DNA from: a bacterium
GTDB lineage: Bacteria; Bacillota; Sulfobacillia; UBA995
Reading direction: 5' to 3'
DNA: 64,000 nt
NCBI GenBank assembly: GCA_031082145.1
Contig: JAVHLP010000001.1
Coordinates: forward strand, 211,249 to 275,248
Below, one piece after another: positions 18,459-27,189 of this stretch. The position numbers and the translations under genes were made by a program. Within the stretch, counting starts at the first letter, position 1. Each line of letters starts with the position of its first letter. The notes under the pieces were generated by a model that had not been told where the DNA came from, did not search any database, and was given only the letters and a program-made list of their open reading frames with translations.

Positions 18459-19376
18459 CTAGGGTTTGATGGAAGCGATCAGCCGGGTCATGAGTTCCCT
18501 GCCGGCCAGCCACGAGCACACTGCGTACCCGGCCCCTACCCGCCCGGCCCCTGTCTCCCAGAGAGGGCGGAGCATCTCCCGATTGCCCCACCAGAAGTAG
18601 AGTCCGAGGCACACCGGCAAGGCCAGTAGGATCCGCGCCGATAGCCGTGCTTCAGCCGTCCGGGCATGCAGATCACCCCATAGGGCCCTTCTCTCGTTCA
18701 GGGCGGCAGCGCCGTTCGCCAGTACCTCGGCCAGGTTGCCACCCGAGAAGCGGTGGATCTCCAGCGCCTGGAGGAAGTAACTGACGTCGTCCCCGGGGAA
18801 TGACTCCTCCAGCCTGCGCAAGGCCCGCAAGAGGGGAGTGCCGGCCCGGTACTCCTCAGCCACGCGCCGGAAGACCTCCGCCAGCGGGCCCTCGGTCCCC
18901 GTCCCCAGCGCTTCGACCGCTTGGGCAAGACTCTGCCCGGATCGGAGAGAACTCGCCAGCGCCTGCAGCGCGTCGGGCAGGCGCTGCCGGGCCTGGTGGC
19001 TCCGGGCGGCCAAGCGGCGGCGGGCATGGCTGCCAAGCAGTAAGACAGGTAACAGGACTCCGGGCAGACCGCCATAGGGTGATCCCACAAGTACCGCTCC
19101 GGCCAGGCCGCCCCCGCCAGCCGTCAGGACCAGCAGGGCCCAGGCCAGCCTGCGAGAAGGGCTCAAGCCTGCCTGAACCAGCAGATCCACGAGCGGCCAG
19201 CTCGGAGTGAGACCTCTTTCGCCCCGCCCGTCCACCGGACCCAGGAGGCCGATCAGCCGGCGACGCCCGGTTCGCTTGAGAATGGTCCACAGGAGGAGGC
19301 AAGCGCAGAGGGCCAGTGTCCCTGCCCCGAGGCCGGCCAGCCCAAGGTAGACGCGGTCCAGACTGGGGAAGATCAT
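18459..19376 (-). CDS. tadB: TadB-like secretion F-domain membrane protein
   Basis: 305 aa; LPDALQALASSLRSGQSLAQAVEALG; operon position. Confidence 0.85.
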   Translation of the reverse strand: MIFPSLDRVYLGLAGLGAGTLALCACLLLWTILKRTGRRRLIGLLGPVDGRGERGLTPSWPLVDLLVQAGLSPSRRLAWALLVLTAGGGGLAGAVLVGSPYGGLPGVLLPVLLLGSHARRRLAARSHQARQRLPDALQALASSLRSGQSLAQAVEALGTGTEGPLAEVFRRVAEEYRAGTPLLRALRRLEESFPGDDVSYFLQALEIHRFSGGNLAEVLANGAAALNERRALWGDLHARTAEARLSARILLALPVCLGLYFWWGNREMLRPLWETGAGRVGAGYAVCSWLAGRELMTRLIASIKP

Positions 19377-20707
19377 GATGCCCCCTTCCCCCCAACGGCA
19401 TAGGCCCAGGCCTCTACCTGAAGGCCGGCCCGGCGGAGTTTGGCGATCAGGTGGGCGGGCGGAGCGACCGGGTGGCGGGCGAATCCCGTCTCCGGCTCCC
19501 AGGTGAATGCCGTGCTCTGGGTGCGGGCGAGGTTGATCTCACAGATCCGCCGGGTGCCGTCGGCGATCCTGGCCTGATGGATCACCATGTCCAGTCCCGA
19601 GCGGACCTGCTCACAGATGGCGGCATGGGGCAAGTTCTCCCCCGCCATCAGCACCATGTTCTCCAGCCGCACGAGGGCATCGGCGCAGCTGTTGGCGTGG
19701 ATGGTGGACAGGCAGCCGTCGTGGCCGGTGTTCATGGCCTGAAGGAAGTCGAACGCCTCCCCGCCGCGGCACTCCCCGATCACGATCCGGTCCGGCCGCA
19801 TCCTCAGTGCGTTCCTGAGCAGAGTCCTGACCGTTACCTCCCCTTTGCCCTCCAGGTTGGGCGGTCGGCTCTCCAAGCCCACCACGTGCCGCTGATTCAG
19901 CTGGAGTTCGGCGGCGTCCTCGATGGTGACGATGCGCTCGGCCCCATCGGGGATGAAGGACGAGAGGGCGTTGAGGGTCGTGGTCTTCCCCGAGCCCGCA
20001 CCCCCGGCGATCAGGATGTTGAGGCGCCCTCGAACCGCCAGCGCCAGAAGGTCGGCCATCTCCCGGCTCAGCGTGCCGTTCTCGATAAGATCATCCATGG
20101 TGAGAGCTCGCCGGCTGAACTTCCGGATGGTGAGGGAGGGTCCCCTTACCGCCACCGGCCTGATGATGGCGTGCACCCGGGAGCCATCGGGGAGCCTGGC
20201 GTCCACGAATGGAAGCGAGTAGTCAACTCGCCGGCCGAGCGGTGCGACGATACGAGCAATGACGTCTTCAAGGTGTTCCTCACTCCGGAAGGAAGCCGTG
20301 GTCGGCTCAATCCGGCCCCGTCGCTCCACGTATACCTGTGCGGGGCCGTTGACCATGATCTCGTCGACCTCGGGATCGTTCAGCAGGGGCTCCAGAGGAC
20401 CGTAGCCGACCAGGTGGTCCACCATGCGGTCGGCCAAGCCCTCCCGGTCGAGCCGGTGCACGCCAAAGCCGTCGGCCACCATGATCTGGCTTACCAGGGT
20501 CCTGAGCTGGTCGCGTCGCCGCTGACCGTCCTGCGAAGCCTCCAGGAGTTCCCCGTGACGGTCGAGGATGACGGTCCTGACGCGCTGCAGGAGTTCCTCC
20601 GGCACATCGCCGGGCGCCTCGGCCCCAGGCCCCGACGGTGTCTTCGGCATCGCCGCGCGGCCAACCGTCCCGAAGCGAGCCAACCGATGATCGCCCAGGC
20701 TCCTCAC
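19373..20707 (-). CDS. tadA: CpaF/TadA secretion ATPase
   Basis: 444 aa; [17 protein letters not shown] Walker [28 protein letters not shown]. Confidence 0.95.
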   Translation of the reverse strand: MRSLGDHRLARFGTVGRAAMPKTPSGPGAEAPGDVPEELLQRVRTVILDRHGELLEASQDGQRRRDQLRTLVSQIMVADGFGVHRLDREGLADRMVDHLVGYGPLEPLLNDPEVDEIMVNGPAQVYVERRGRIEPTTASFRSEEHLEDVIARIVAPLGRRVDYSLPFVDARLPDGSRVHAIIRPVAVRGPSLTIRKFSRRALTMDDLIENGTLSREMADLLALAVRGRLNILIAGGAGSGKTTTLNALSSFIPDGAERIVTIEDAAELQLNQRHVVGLESRPPNLEGKGEVTVRTLLRNALRMRPDRIVIGECRGGEAFDFLQAMNTGHDGCLSTIHANSCADALVRLENMVLMAGENLPHAAICEQVRSGLDMVIHQARIADGTRRICEINLARTQSTAFTWEPETGFARHPVAPPAHLIAKLRRAGLQVEAWAYAVGGKGAS

Positions 20708-21996
20708 CGCAGCACCCTCCTCACCCAGCCAAACAGACGGCGCCGGGAATCCGGCGGTGAATGCGGGATGAGTCCCGGGCAGACCATCCCCGCCAGCGAG
20801 AGCAAGGACACGACCAGGGGATGGTCCTGGGCCCCCAACACCAGCGGTCTGCCGTCAAAGACAGCCGTGTCGGCCAGCCGGCGGTCCGACACCAGGGCCG
20901 CCGCCGTACCCAGGCCGAGGAACCCCTGCACCTCGCGCAGGCTGACCGGTCCGCCATCGTAGACCTGGTTGACCACCAGGATGACCCGGTCTCCGGGCAC
21001 TCCGAGGCGCCTCATGTTATCCACGGCCATCCTCGCCTGTCTGAGCGAGGCAGCGTCGGTGGTGGTCACCAGCAGTACTCGGGAGGCCACCTGCAGGCAT
21101 TCCTGCATCAGTTCACTGGTCCCGTCGGGAGGCGTATCCAGGAACACGAAATGGTACTCCCTTCTGAGCCAGTCCAAGATGCGCCGCAGGTGCTCCATCT
21201 TGACCAATCCGCCCAGTTCGGGACGAGCCGGGCCGAGCAGTACGTTCAGACCCGATGGGCGATGGGTGACCACGAATCTCGCCATATCCACCGTCCCCAC
21301 TTCCGGCAGGTAGGGAAGCACGTCGACCAGGGTGGGGCCTTCCAGCAGATCCAGGTGCACCCCGACGTCGCTGGAGTTGAGGTCCAGATCTGCCAGGACT
21401 ACGCGGGCGGGAGTGCGCGAGGCCACCGCCACCGCAAGGTTGGTGGCCACCAGGGTCTTCCCCACTCCCCCCTTGGGGCTGCAGACGGTGATCACCTGCT
21501 GGGTCAGGATACGCTGAACGGGGCCGGGCGCCGGCGGGCCCCCCGACAACCGCCTGGATGGCAGGGCCACGTCCGCCGCCATCTCCCGGGCGGCCGGCAA
21601 CCCCTGGAGAGGTTCGCCCAGGGGGGCAAACAACTGCGAGATCGCCCCCCCGGGGTTGCCACCCCGGGGCACCACGGTCACCCCGAGGTTCTCCAATCCC
21701 GCAAGCGCTGTGGCTACCATCTCGGGGACTATCAGGGCTACCGCCAGCCGGGGGTAGATCAAGCGGAGGTGACGGGCCAGGAGCGCGTCCTCATCCTCGC
21801 GGCCATCACCTGCCAGCACCAGCGCGTCGGCGGCTACCTGACCCAAGATCGGGAGACAGTGTTCCGGTTGCTCGACGTGGCCAACCAGGATACAGCCGGG
21901 GGTGGCCAGAACGGCCTCTAACAGGCTCCGATCGGGAGAGGCGACGAATACCCGTACCGGACCACTGGCGGTTCGCTCGACCGCTTGGCGGGGCAA
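20704..21996 (-). CDS. CpaE/TadZ-like ParA-family protein
   Basis: 430 aa; N-terminal receiver-like domain; CSPKGGVGKTLVATNLAVAVA. Confidence 0.88.
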   Translation of the reverse strand: MPRQAVERTASGPVRVFVASPDRSLLEAVLATPGCILVGHVEQPEHCLPILGQVAADALVLAGDGREDEDALLARHLRLIYPRLAVALIVPEMVATALAGLENLGVTVVPRGGNPGGAISQLFAPLGEPLQGLPAAREMAADVALPSRRLSGGPPAPGPVQRILTQQVITVCSPKGGVGKTLVATNLAVAVASRTPARVVLADLDLNSSDVGVHLDLLEGPTLVDVLPYLPEVGTVDMARFVVTHRPSGLNVLLGPARPELGGLVKMEHLRRILDWLRREYHFVFLDTPPDGTSELMQECLQVASRVLLVTTTDAASLRQARMAVDNMRRLGVPGDRVILVVNQVYDGGPVSLREVQGFLGLGTAAALVSDRRLADTAVFDGRPLVLGAQDHPLVVSLLSLAGMVCPGLIPHSPPDSRRRLFGWVRRVLR

Positions 21997-22010
21997 GGCG
22001 ATGGCCCCCT

Positions 22011-22736
22011 CTACTCAGAGTCCGAAGCATCTGGCCGCCACGATTCAGCGCTAAAGAGGGACTCATAGAAGGCTCCGGGCGTCGGGACCTCGGGTTCGTC
22101 ACGGCCGCCGCTGGATGCAATATAAAGCTGGCCGTTCTCCAAGGCGAAAGCGAGGCGTTCCGCTTGCTCGAGGGTGACCGCCACGACAACTCCGGCCGGG
22201 AGCCCATCGCGGTCCGCACCCAGCGATCGTCCCCGATCGCTCCTGACGTCAAGCACCCGGAGCCCTTGCAGGAGTACCCGGGCGAAGGAGACACCCAGTT
22301 TCAGTTGATCGGCGACGAAGATGATATCCACCCGGTCGCGCGGGGCTAACGCGCCCCCTACCGACCGGGCAAGCGTAGAGGGGATCAACATGGCTCGCTC
22401 CCCCGGCTCGAGAGCGGCCACGAAGCTGTTGCCGGTTCCCACCGCCCCGCGGTCACGGACCTGGGTGATCAGGATCTGCTGTCCCGCATCAACAGGCGCG
22501 AGGAGCACTCGCCCCTCCAGCATGCTCGGCGAGCTGACGGCCCGTGGGTGCACCCCTCCGGCCGGCAGGCTGGCCACTCTGAGCATGGAGGATTCCAGCA
22601 GAGTGAACTCCCCGAGATTGGTGGTGGCGACGACTACAGAAACGCGCTGGTCCAGTCCGGCAAGGTAGTTATAGACGATAAAGCCGGTGGCCAGAGCGAC
22701 CAGTATGGCGAGAACCAGAAGCCGGCGCTCTCTCAT
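22011..22736 (-). CDS. CpaB/RcpC-like Flp pilus protein (SAF domain)
   Basis: 241 aa from MRERRLLVLAILVALATGFIVYNYL; SAF domain and RcpC-like DRVDIIFV. Confidence 0.82.
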   Translation of the reverse strand: MRERRLLVLAILVALATGFIVYNYLAGLDQRVSVVVATTNLGEFTLLESSMLRVASLPAGGVHPRAVSSPSMLEGRVLLAPVDAGQQILITQVRDRGAVGTGNSFVAALEPGERAMLIPSTLARSVGGALAPRDRVDIIFVADQLKLGVSFARVLLQGLRVLDVRSDRGRSLGADRDGLPAGVVVAVTLEQAERLAFALENGQLYIASSGGRDEPEVPTPGAFYESLFSAESWRPDASDSE

Positions 22737-22973
22737 CGGCACTCGCTCCCAAGGATTGCCAGTGCGGTCTATTCTACACTCCCTGCGCGCCGAATCAAGA
22801 GGAGAGATGTCGGGGCCGAGGCGATCCGGATGCCGCAGCCTGCCACAAGGGGACTGGCAGGGTCGAGCGGATGGCAGCAGTCGACGCTGCTCGCGGCAGG
22901 AACCGGCTTTGTCTTGGGGCGAATCGCCTCTCCCCCGGCCGGTGCCATCGGGGACGAGACGGAGGTGAGGTGG

Positions 22974-24590
22974 GTGCCCAGGCGGCGGTTTCTCCGCGCG
23001 CTGATGGCGGTCGCAGTCGTGGCGGCGCTGATAGCCGCGGCCCCGGCCGCCGCCGCCGACCCGTGGTACCAGGATGTCTACGGGCATTGGGCCGAGACTT
23101 ATACGAGATGCCTGTGGGAAGAGGGGATCGCCGACGGCAGCGTGGAGTACCTGCTGACCTTCACACCAGGCTGGGGCCTCAGCTGGGAGTGGCAGTCCCG
23201 CTTCTTCCCCGATCGGGCCATAGATCGGGCGCAATTTACCATGCTCCTCGCCAAGGCCTTCCGGCTTGACCCGGTGTCCGGGCAGACCGGTTTCCCCGAC
23301 GTCCCCCCGGGGTACCGGGCCTACCCCGGGAAGGACGCTCAACCCTATGTCGACGCTGCCCGGCTGGCGGGGTTGGTGAAGGGGTATGCGGACGGTTACT
23401 TCCGGCCCGCCCAGTCCATTACCCGCGAAGAGGCGGTGGCCATCTTGATCCGCGGCCTCGGGCTGGGGGAGTACGCGCACTCACTCCCGCCCGAGGAGAT
23501 CACCAGCCTGCTCTCCCGATTCGGTGACGGCCACACGGTCAGCCCGGCGCTGCGGCTGGAGATGGCCGCGGCGATCAAGTTGAAGATCATCGAGGGGTAC
23601 CCCACCATCCCTTACCGGACTGTTCAGCCCCTGAACAACCTGACTCGGGCCGAAGCGGCGACCATCGTCTACCGATCCTGCCTGCTAGTCCTCACCGCTT
23701 CTCCCAACCCGTTTTCCCCCGACGCAGACGGCGTCGACGATTGCACCCTGGTCAGTGTCTTCACCCTACATAACCGTAGCATCCGGGCATGGGAGATCAA
23801 CGTCACCGACTACGGCGGGCAGATCCTACGCTGCCTGGGCCAGGGAGGGGGCCAGCCGCCCCCGGTTCTGGTGTGGAGTGGGGTTGACAACCACGGCAAG
23901 GTCCTGCCCGACGGGCTCTACTACCTCACCGGCAACGTGGTCGATGGCAACTACCAGGTGCACCAAGCCGCCATGCACCCCGTCCGGCTGGAGAAGAAGA
24001 GCTTGTGGGGAAGCCTGGGGCCGACCCTGGTCCGGCCGGGTCAGGTCATCCTGGTGACGGCTGCGACGACCGGCGGGGCCTACTGGGTGAAGGCGGGTCC
24101 GGCCCCGGTGACGGCGATCCACCTCACCCCCATAGGCTCACCAGCGACCGGCCAGAACTGGCAGGGAGCCTTTGCCGTCCCCATCGACGCCCCGGACGGC
24201 ACCCGACCGGTCGCCCTCACCGCGGGTTTTGACCGAACCCAGCGCAGTGTGCCCCTGGCCTACACCGTCTACCAGCCCATGTCGATGGTGGCCGGGGTGG
24301 TGCCCGATCCGGCCCCCGCCGGTACCGAGGCCACTCTCTGGGCTGAAGTGGACTTCCCGGCAACCGCGGTCACCGGGTCCGTCAGCGGCCTGCCGGCGTT
24401 CGGCCTGGCGCCGGTTCCCGGCCACCCCAACCGGTGGTCGGCGAGCTTCGCCGTTCACCCGAACTGGCCAGCGGGACCAAGGCCGGTATTGGTCACGGGC
24501 TACATGCCGGGGCGCAGCCGGACGGTTGAGATAGCCTTCCGGGTGGAGCGTACAGGACCCCTGGAACTCCAGTTCTTCCTGGACGACTGA
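22974..24590 (+). CDS. SLH-domain surface protein with FlgD-like Ig domain
   Basis: 538 aa from GTG; signal peptide RRFLRALMAVAVVAALIAAAPAAAA; YQDVYGHWAE, FPDV..YVDAARLAGLVKGYADGYFRPAQSITREEAV; SPNPFSPDADGVDDCT. Confidence 0.88.
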   Translation: MPRRRFLRALMAVAVVAALIAAAPAAAADPWYQDVYGHWAETYTRCLWEEGIADGSVEYLLTFTPGWGLSWEWQSRFFPDRAIDRAQFTMLLAKAFRLDPVSGQTGFPDVPPGYRAYPGKDAQPYVDAARLAGLVKGYADGYFRPAQSITREEAVAILIRGLGLGEYAHSLPPEEITSLLSRFGDGHTVSPALRLEMAAAIKLKIIEGYPTIPYRTVQPLNNLTRAEAATIVYRSCLLVLTASPNPFSPDADGVDDCTLVSVFTLHNRSIRAWEINVTDYGGQILRCLGQGGGQPPPVLVWSGVDNHGKVLPDGLYYLTGNVVDGNYQVHQAAMHPVRLEKKSLWGSLGPTLVRPGQVILVTAATTGGAYWVKAGPAPVTAIHLTPIGSPATGQNWQGAFAVPIDAPDGTRPVALTAGFDRTQRSVPLAYTVYQPMSMVAGVVPDPAPAGTEATLWAEVDFPATAVTGSVSGLPAFGLAPVPGHPNRWSASFAVHPNWPAGPRPVLVTGYMPGRSRTVEIAFRVERTGPLELQFFLDD

Positions 24591-24661
24591 CGCCCGCCCC
24601 GGCAACCGGATGCTCGCCAGAACCCAGAAGCCTGGATCGCCGAGATGGAGCGGTTGGCCGC

Positions 24662-24717
24662 TAACCTGCACCGGCCGCATGGCAACCAGATGGGCTTGAG
24701 ACGGCCAGTGTCAGGCT
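24662..24717 (+). repeat. left imperfect direct repeat flanking mazEF
   Basis: TAACCTGCACCGGCC ... GGCAACCAGATGGGCTTGAG ... GTCAGGCT; matches blocks at 25448-25511. Confidence 0.55.
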
Positions 24718-24735
24718 GAGCGGCTGGCGAGCGGC

Positions 24736-25071
24736 CTAGTAGATACAGGCGTCGAGTATGGACAGGGTCCTCTCCAGCACCTCTGCCGGCGCCTTCCCGA
24801 TGAGCTTGGCTCTCCGTGACCGGAAGTCTAGCGACTTCACCTGCTCAACCATCACGAAGCCTGTCACGCCCTTTGAGCCCGGAATGCTCACGTGGAAGGG
24901 GTAGTCCCGGCGGGAGCTTGTCACAGGGCAGACAATGCAAAGCCCCGTGTGCTTGTTGAAGAGGTCGTTGCTCACCACTAGGGCCGGACGACGGCCACGC
25001 TGCTCGTGGCCTGCCCTAGGGTAGAACGTCACGGCGATGAAGTCCCCTTTCCGCGGAACATACTCTGCCAC
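24736..25071 (-). CDS. mazF: MazF/PemK-family toxin
   Basis: 111 aa; PRKGDFIAVTFYPRAGHEQRGRRPALVVSNDLFN, CPVTS. Confidence 0.93.
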   Translation of the reverse strand: MAEYVPRKGDFIAVTFYPRAGHEQRGRRPALVVSNDLFNKHTGLCIVCPVTSSRRDYPFHVSIPGSKGVTGFVMVEQVKSLDFRSRRAKLIGKAPAEVLERTLSILDACIY

Positions 25072-25320
25072 TTACCACACCTCACGGCCGACCGGGTCGC
25101 CCCAGTCGAGTTCCTCCGGATTGTAGTCTTTGGGCATACGCCGAACCAACTCACGTAGACTCACGCCGTCCCGAACGCGGCGGACGGGCGTGATAACGAG
25201 AGTGCCATCTCGTACAGCCACATCCACCTCGTCCCCGACAGAGACGTCCACATGCGAGAGGAGCTCTTTGCTCAGGCGAAGTCCTTGGCTGTTACCCCAC
25301 TTCTGGACTCTCGTGATCAT
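25072..25320 (-). CDS. mazE: MazE-like AbrB-family antitoxin
   Basis: 82 aa from MITRVQKWGNSQGLRLSKELL; directly upstream of mazF. Confidence 0.93.
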   Translation of the reverse strand: MITRVQKWGNSQGLRLSKELLSHVDVSVGDEVDVAVRDGTLVITPVRRVRDGVSLRELVRRMPKDYNPEELDWGDPVGREVW

Positions 25321-25345
25321 CGCGCTCACCTCCTTGGCTACCCGA

Positions 25346-25374
25346 AGTATAGCCTGGCGGGGACGGCGAGTCAA
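25346..25374 (-). promoter_or_regulatory. sigma-A-like promoter of mazEF
   Basis: minus strand TTGACT-N17-TATACT about 25 bp upstream of mazE start. Confidence 0.75.
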
Positions 25375-25437
25375 CGCGGCTGTGGCGCGGTGTGACGCGG
25401 TTGTGGCGCGGTGTGGGCGCGGTGTGGCGCGGCGGGG
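25375..25437. repeat. GC-rich short tandem repeats abutting mazEF -35
   Basis: about 21-22 bp unit [TGTGGCGCGGTGTGACGCGGT][TGTGGCGCGGTGTGGGCGCGG][TGTGGCGCGGCGG], each built of two about 10 bp sub-units. Confidence 0.75.
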
Positions 25438-25447
25438 AGAATGCGGT

Positions 25448-25511
25448 TAACCTGCGCCGGCCCTTCGGTAGCCTGAGACGCCGCGGCAAGCCATAGGCTT
25501 GAGGTCAGGCT
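25448..25511 (+). repeat. right imperfect direct repeat flanking mazEF
   Basis: TAACCTGCGCCGGCC ... GGCAAGCCATAGGCTTGAG ... GTCAGGCT; same blocks, same order as 24662-24717. Confidence 0.55.
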
Positions 25512-25653
25512 ATCAGGTGTCAAGGAACTTGACGGTCTTCCCCGCAAGGATCTAGCACACGTCATGGACCGCATCGAGGGACTGTCCGCGAACCCTCGAC
25601 CTCTTGGCTGTGAGAAGCTCTCTGACCAAGAGCGGTATCGGGTCCGCCCAGGC
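25501..25653 (+). pseudogene. RelE/ParE-type toxin remnant (truncated)
   Basis: open frame VKELDGLPRKDLAHVMDRIEGLSANPRPLGCEKLSDQERYRVRPG matches RelE-like N/middle region; upstream in-frame stop at 25474 and no RelE C-terminus. Confidence 0.5.
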
Positions 25654-25849
25654 GGATTCCTGCGAGCGATCAAACGATCCTCTGGGTTGATCGTGGTTCT
25701 CTGGGATGCGCCGGAGAACATTCTCAAGCGCATCACCTTCCACAACATCGACTCTCGCCCGATCGAGCGGCGGTTGACCGCCGAGGAAAGGCGCCTATAC
25801 CTGCGAGAAATCAGGAGGACATGACGTACTTCGGGAAGACATATACCCC
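25653..25849 (+). pseudogene. inverted C-terminal half of shikimate-kinase-like gene
   Basis: GGFLRAIKRSSGLIVVLWDAPENILKRITFHNIDSRPIERRLTAEERRLYLREIRRT then (+1) MTYFGKTY; looks like the C-terminal continuation of the minus-strand P-loop fragment. Confidence 0.5.
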
Positions 25850-26106
25850 CCCATCAGTCCGCTTGGGGGAAGCGCGATCACGCTGTGTCGGCTCTCGGGA
25901 CGTGCCAAGAGGTGAATCAGGGCTTTCGCAGCCTCGTCCCGATAGGAGTGCGGAGTTAGGAACCGGTTTTGCAGGCGCTCGATACTGGTGTTGAAGAAGG
26001 CCTCGATCTCGTAGTCCAAATCGAAGAAAGTGCGGCCCATGAGATCAGCTGTTCTCCTGCCAACTGCCGTCTTGCCAACACAGGATACCCCAGTCAGAAA
26101 CAGCAC
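25850..26106 (-). pseudogene. N-terminal half of shikimate-kinase-like P-loop gene
   Basis: LFLTGVSCVGKTAVGRRTADLMGRTFFDLDYEIEAFFNTSIERLQNRFLTPHSYRDEAAKALIHLL...VIALPPSGLMGG, after which the frame enters unrelated antisense sequence. Confidence 0.6.
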
Positions 26107-26450
26107 TACGAGCCCTCCGTTGCTCCCGCCGGAATCAGCTCGCTCGCTACAATAGACCCGATCCCTTTGCGGCGATGTTGTTCTGGAATGAAGAAGTCAT
26201 GGACTTGCGCAAACGCACGATCTTCTGCAATGGCGAACATGGTGAAACCTACCCGATCGCCATTGCGAATGGCCCAATAGGGATGGCTATTCTCTCCTTC
26301 CCAAGAGAATCTGCTGCGGAAGTGTTGATCGCGTTCACTCACGCTGCGAACAACAGGCGAACGTGGCATTAGCTCGCGCCATTACTCCTCTACCCTCGAG
26401 CGGAATGCCTCGATATCCACGAGGGCAACCCTCTCAAGAGTGGCCTTCAT
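26106..26450 (-). pseudogene. GNAT acetyltransferase with in-frame nonsense codon
   Basis: ATG at 26450: MKATLERVALVDIEAFRSRVEE*WRELMPRSPVV...HDFFIPEQHRRKGIGSIVASEL; TAA at 26384-26382 in same frame; C-terminus short. Confidence 0.62.
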
Positions 26451-26475
26451 GAGGCCCTTTCACCCACAACATGGC

Positions 26476-26535
26476 GCCTAACGCCTACGGCGTCAGCCGC
26501 GACCGCAGCGAGTCCGCTGGGCGCCGGGGTTATGT
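26476..26535 (-). other. attC-like (59-base-element-like) recombination site
   Basis: minus strand ACATAAC-CCCGGCGCCCAGC...GCGGCTGACGCC-GTAGGC-GTTAGGC: 60 bp, GTTRRRY core exact, RYYYAAC core with one mismatch, internal GGCG..CAGC/GCTG..CGCC arms with unpaired bases; gene stop TAA within ACATAAC. Confidence 0.6.
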
Positions 26536-27189
26536 TTCGATGACGGCATAGGCGCGCACCGGAAACGTACCGAAACGGCACACCTTGACCGGTACGGAGT
26601 GAAGCTTGAACCCCGATTCCGGAAGGTTCTCCAGGTTACACATGTGCTCGATGATGGGGATGTCCGCCCCCAGTAGAATCGAATGGACAGGCCGATGTCC
26701 GTCGGAGGTATCATCGATATTCAAGGAATCAATGCCCACCAAGGAAACGCCGGCCGCCTTGAGCCACTCAGCTGCCTCCGCCGTGAGAAAGGGATGGCCA
26801 TCAAAATACTGTTCTGACCCCCAATGCCTGGCCCAACCAGTGTGGACCAACACAGCCTTACCTCGAACCTCAGCTCCCGCAAACACTTCTGGCCCGATGG
26901 CTCGTCTGGCTGGATTCGCGCGAAAAACCACTCCATTCACGTGTGCGATAGTTTCGAGAGACAGCTCGGAGAGGTCGTTGCCATCCGCGTACCGATGAAA
27001 AGGTGAGTCAATGTAAGTCCCCGTATTGGCCACCATTTCGATCTTCCCAATGTGGAAGGTCGTCCCCTCAGCGTAGTACGGCTTGGAAGCCTCCCTGCTG
27101 AGAGAATCGCAGATGATAGGCGCAGGCAGCCCTTTATACGTGATCATCCCGTGCTCTACGTTGTGGCTTAGGTCGACAAACCTGGTCAC
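26530..27189 (-). CDS. cyclase-family protein (kynurenine formamidase-like, PF04199 type)
   Basis: 219 aa; DLSHNVEHGMITYKGLP, ANTGTYIDSPFHRY, GIDSLNIDD. Confidence 0.88.
   Translation of the reverse strand: MTRFVDLSHNVEHGMITYKGLPAPIICDSLSREASKPYYAEGTTFHIGKIEMVANTGTYIDSPFHRYADGNDLSELSLETIAHVNGVVFRANPARRAIGPEVFAGAEVRGKAVLVHTGWARHWGSEQYFDGHPFLTAEAAEWLKAAGVSLVGIDSLNIDDTSDGHRPVHSILLGADIPIIEHMCNLENLPESGFKLHSVPVKVCRFGTFPVRAYAVIET

Noticed and set aside
22548-24590. Full 680-aa track ORF for the SLH protein
   Set aside because: Upstream part overlaps cpaB antisense; the signal peptide begins at the GTG at 22974.
25375-25437. Short tandem repeats upstream of mazEF as CRISPR
   Set aside because: Units are 10-22 bp and contiguous without spacers.
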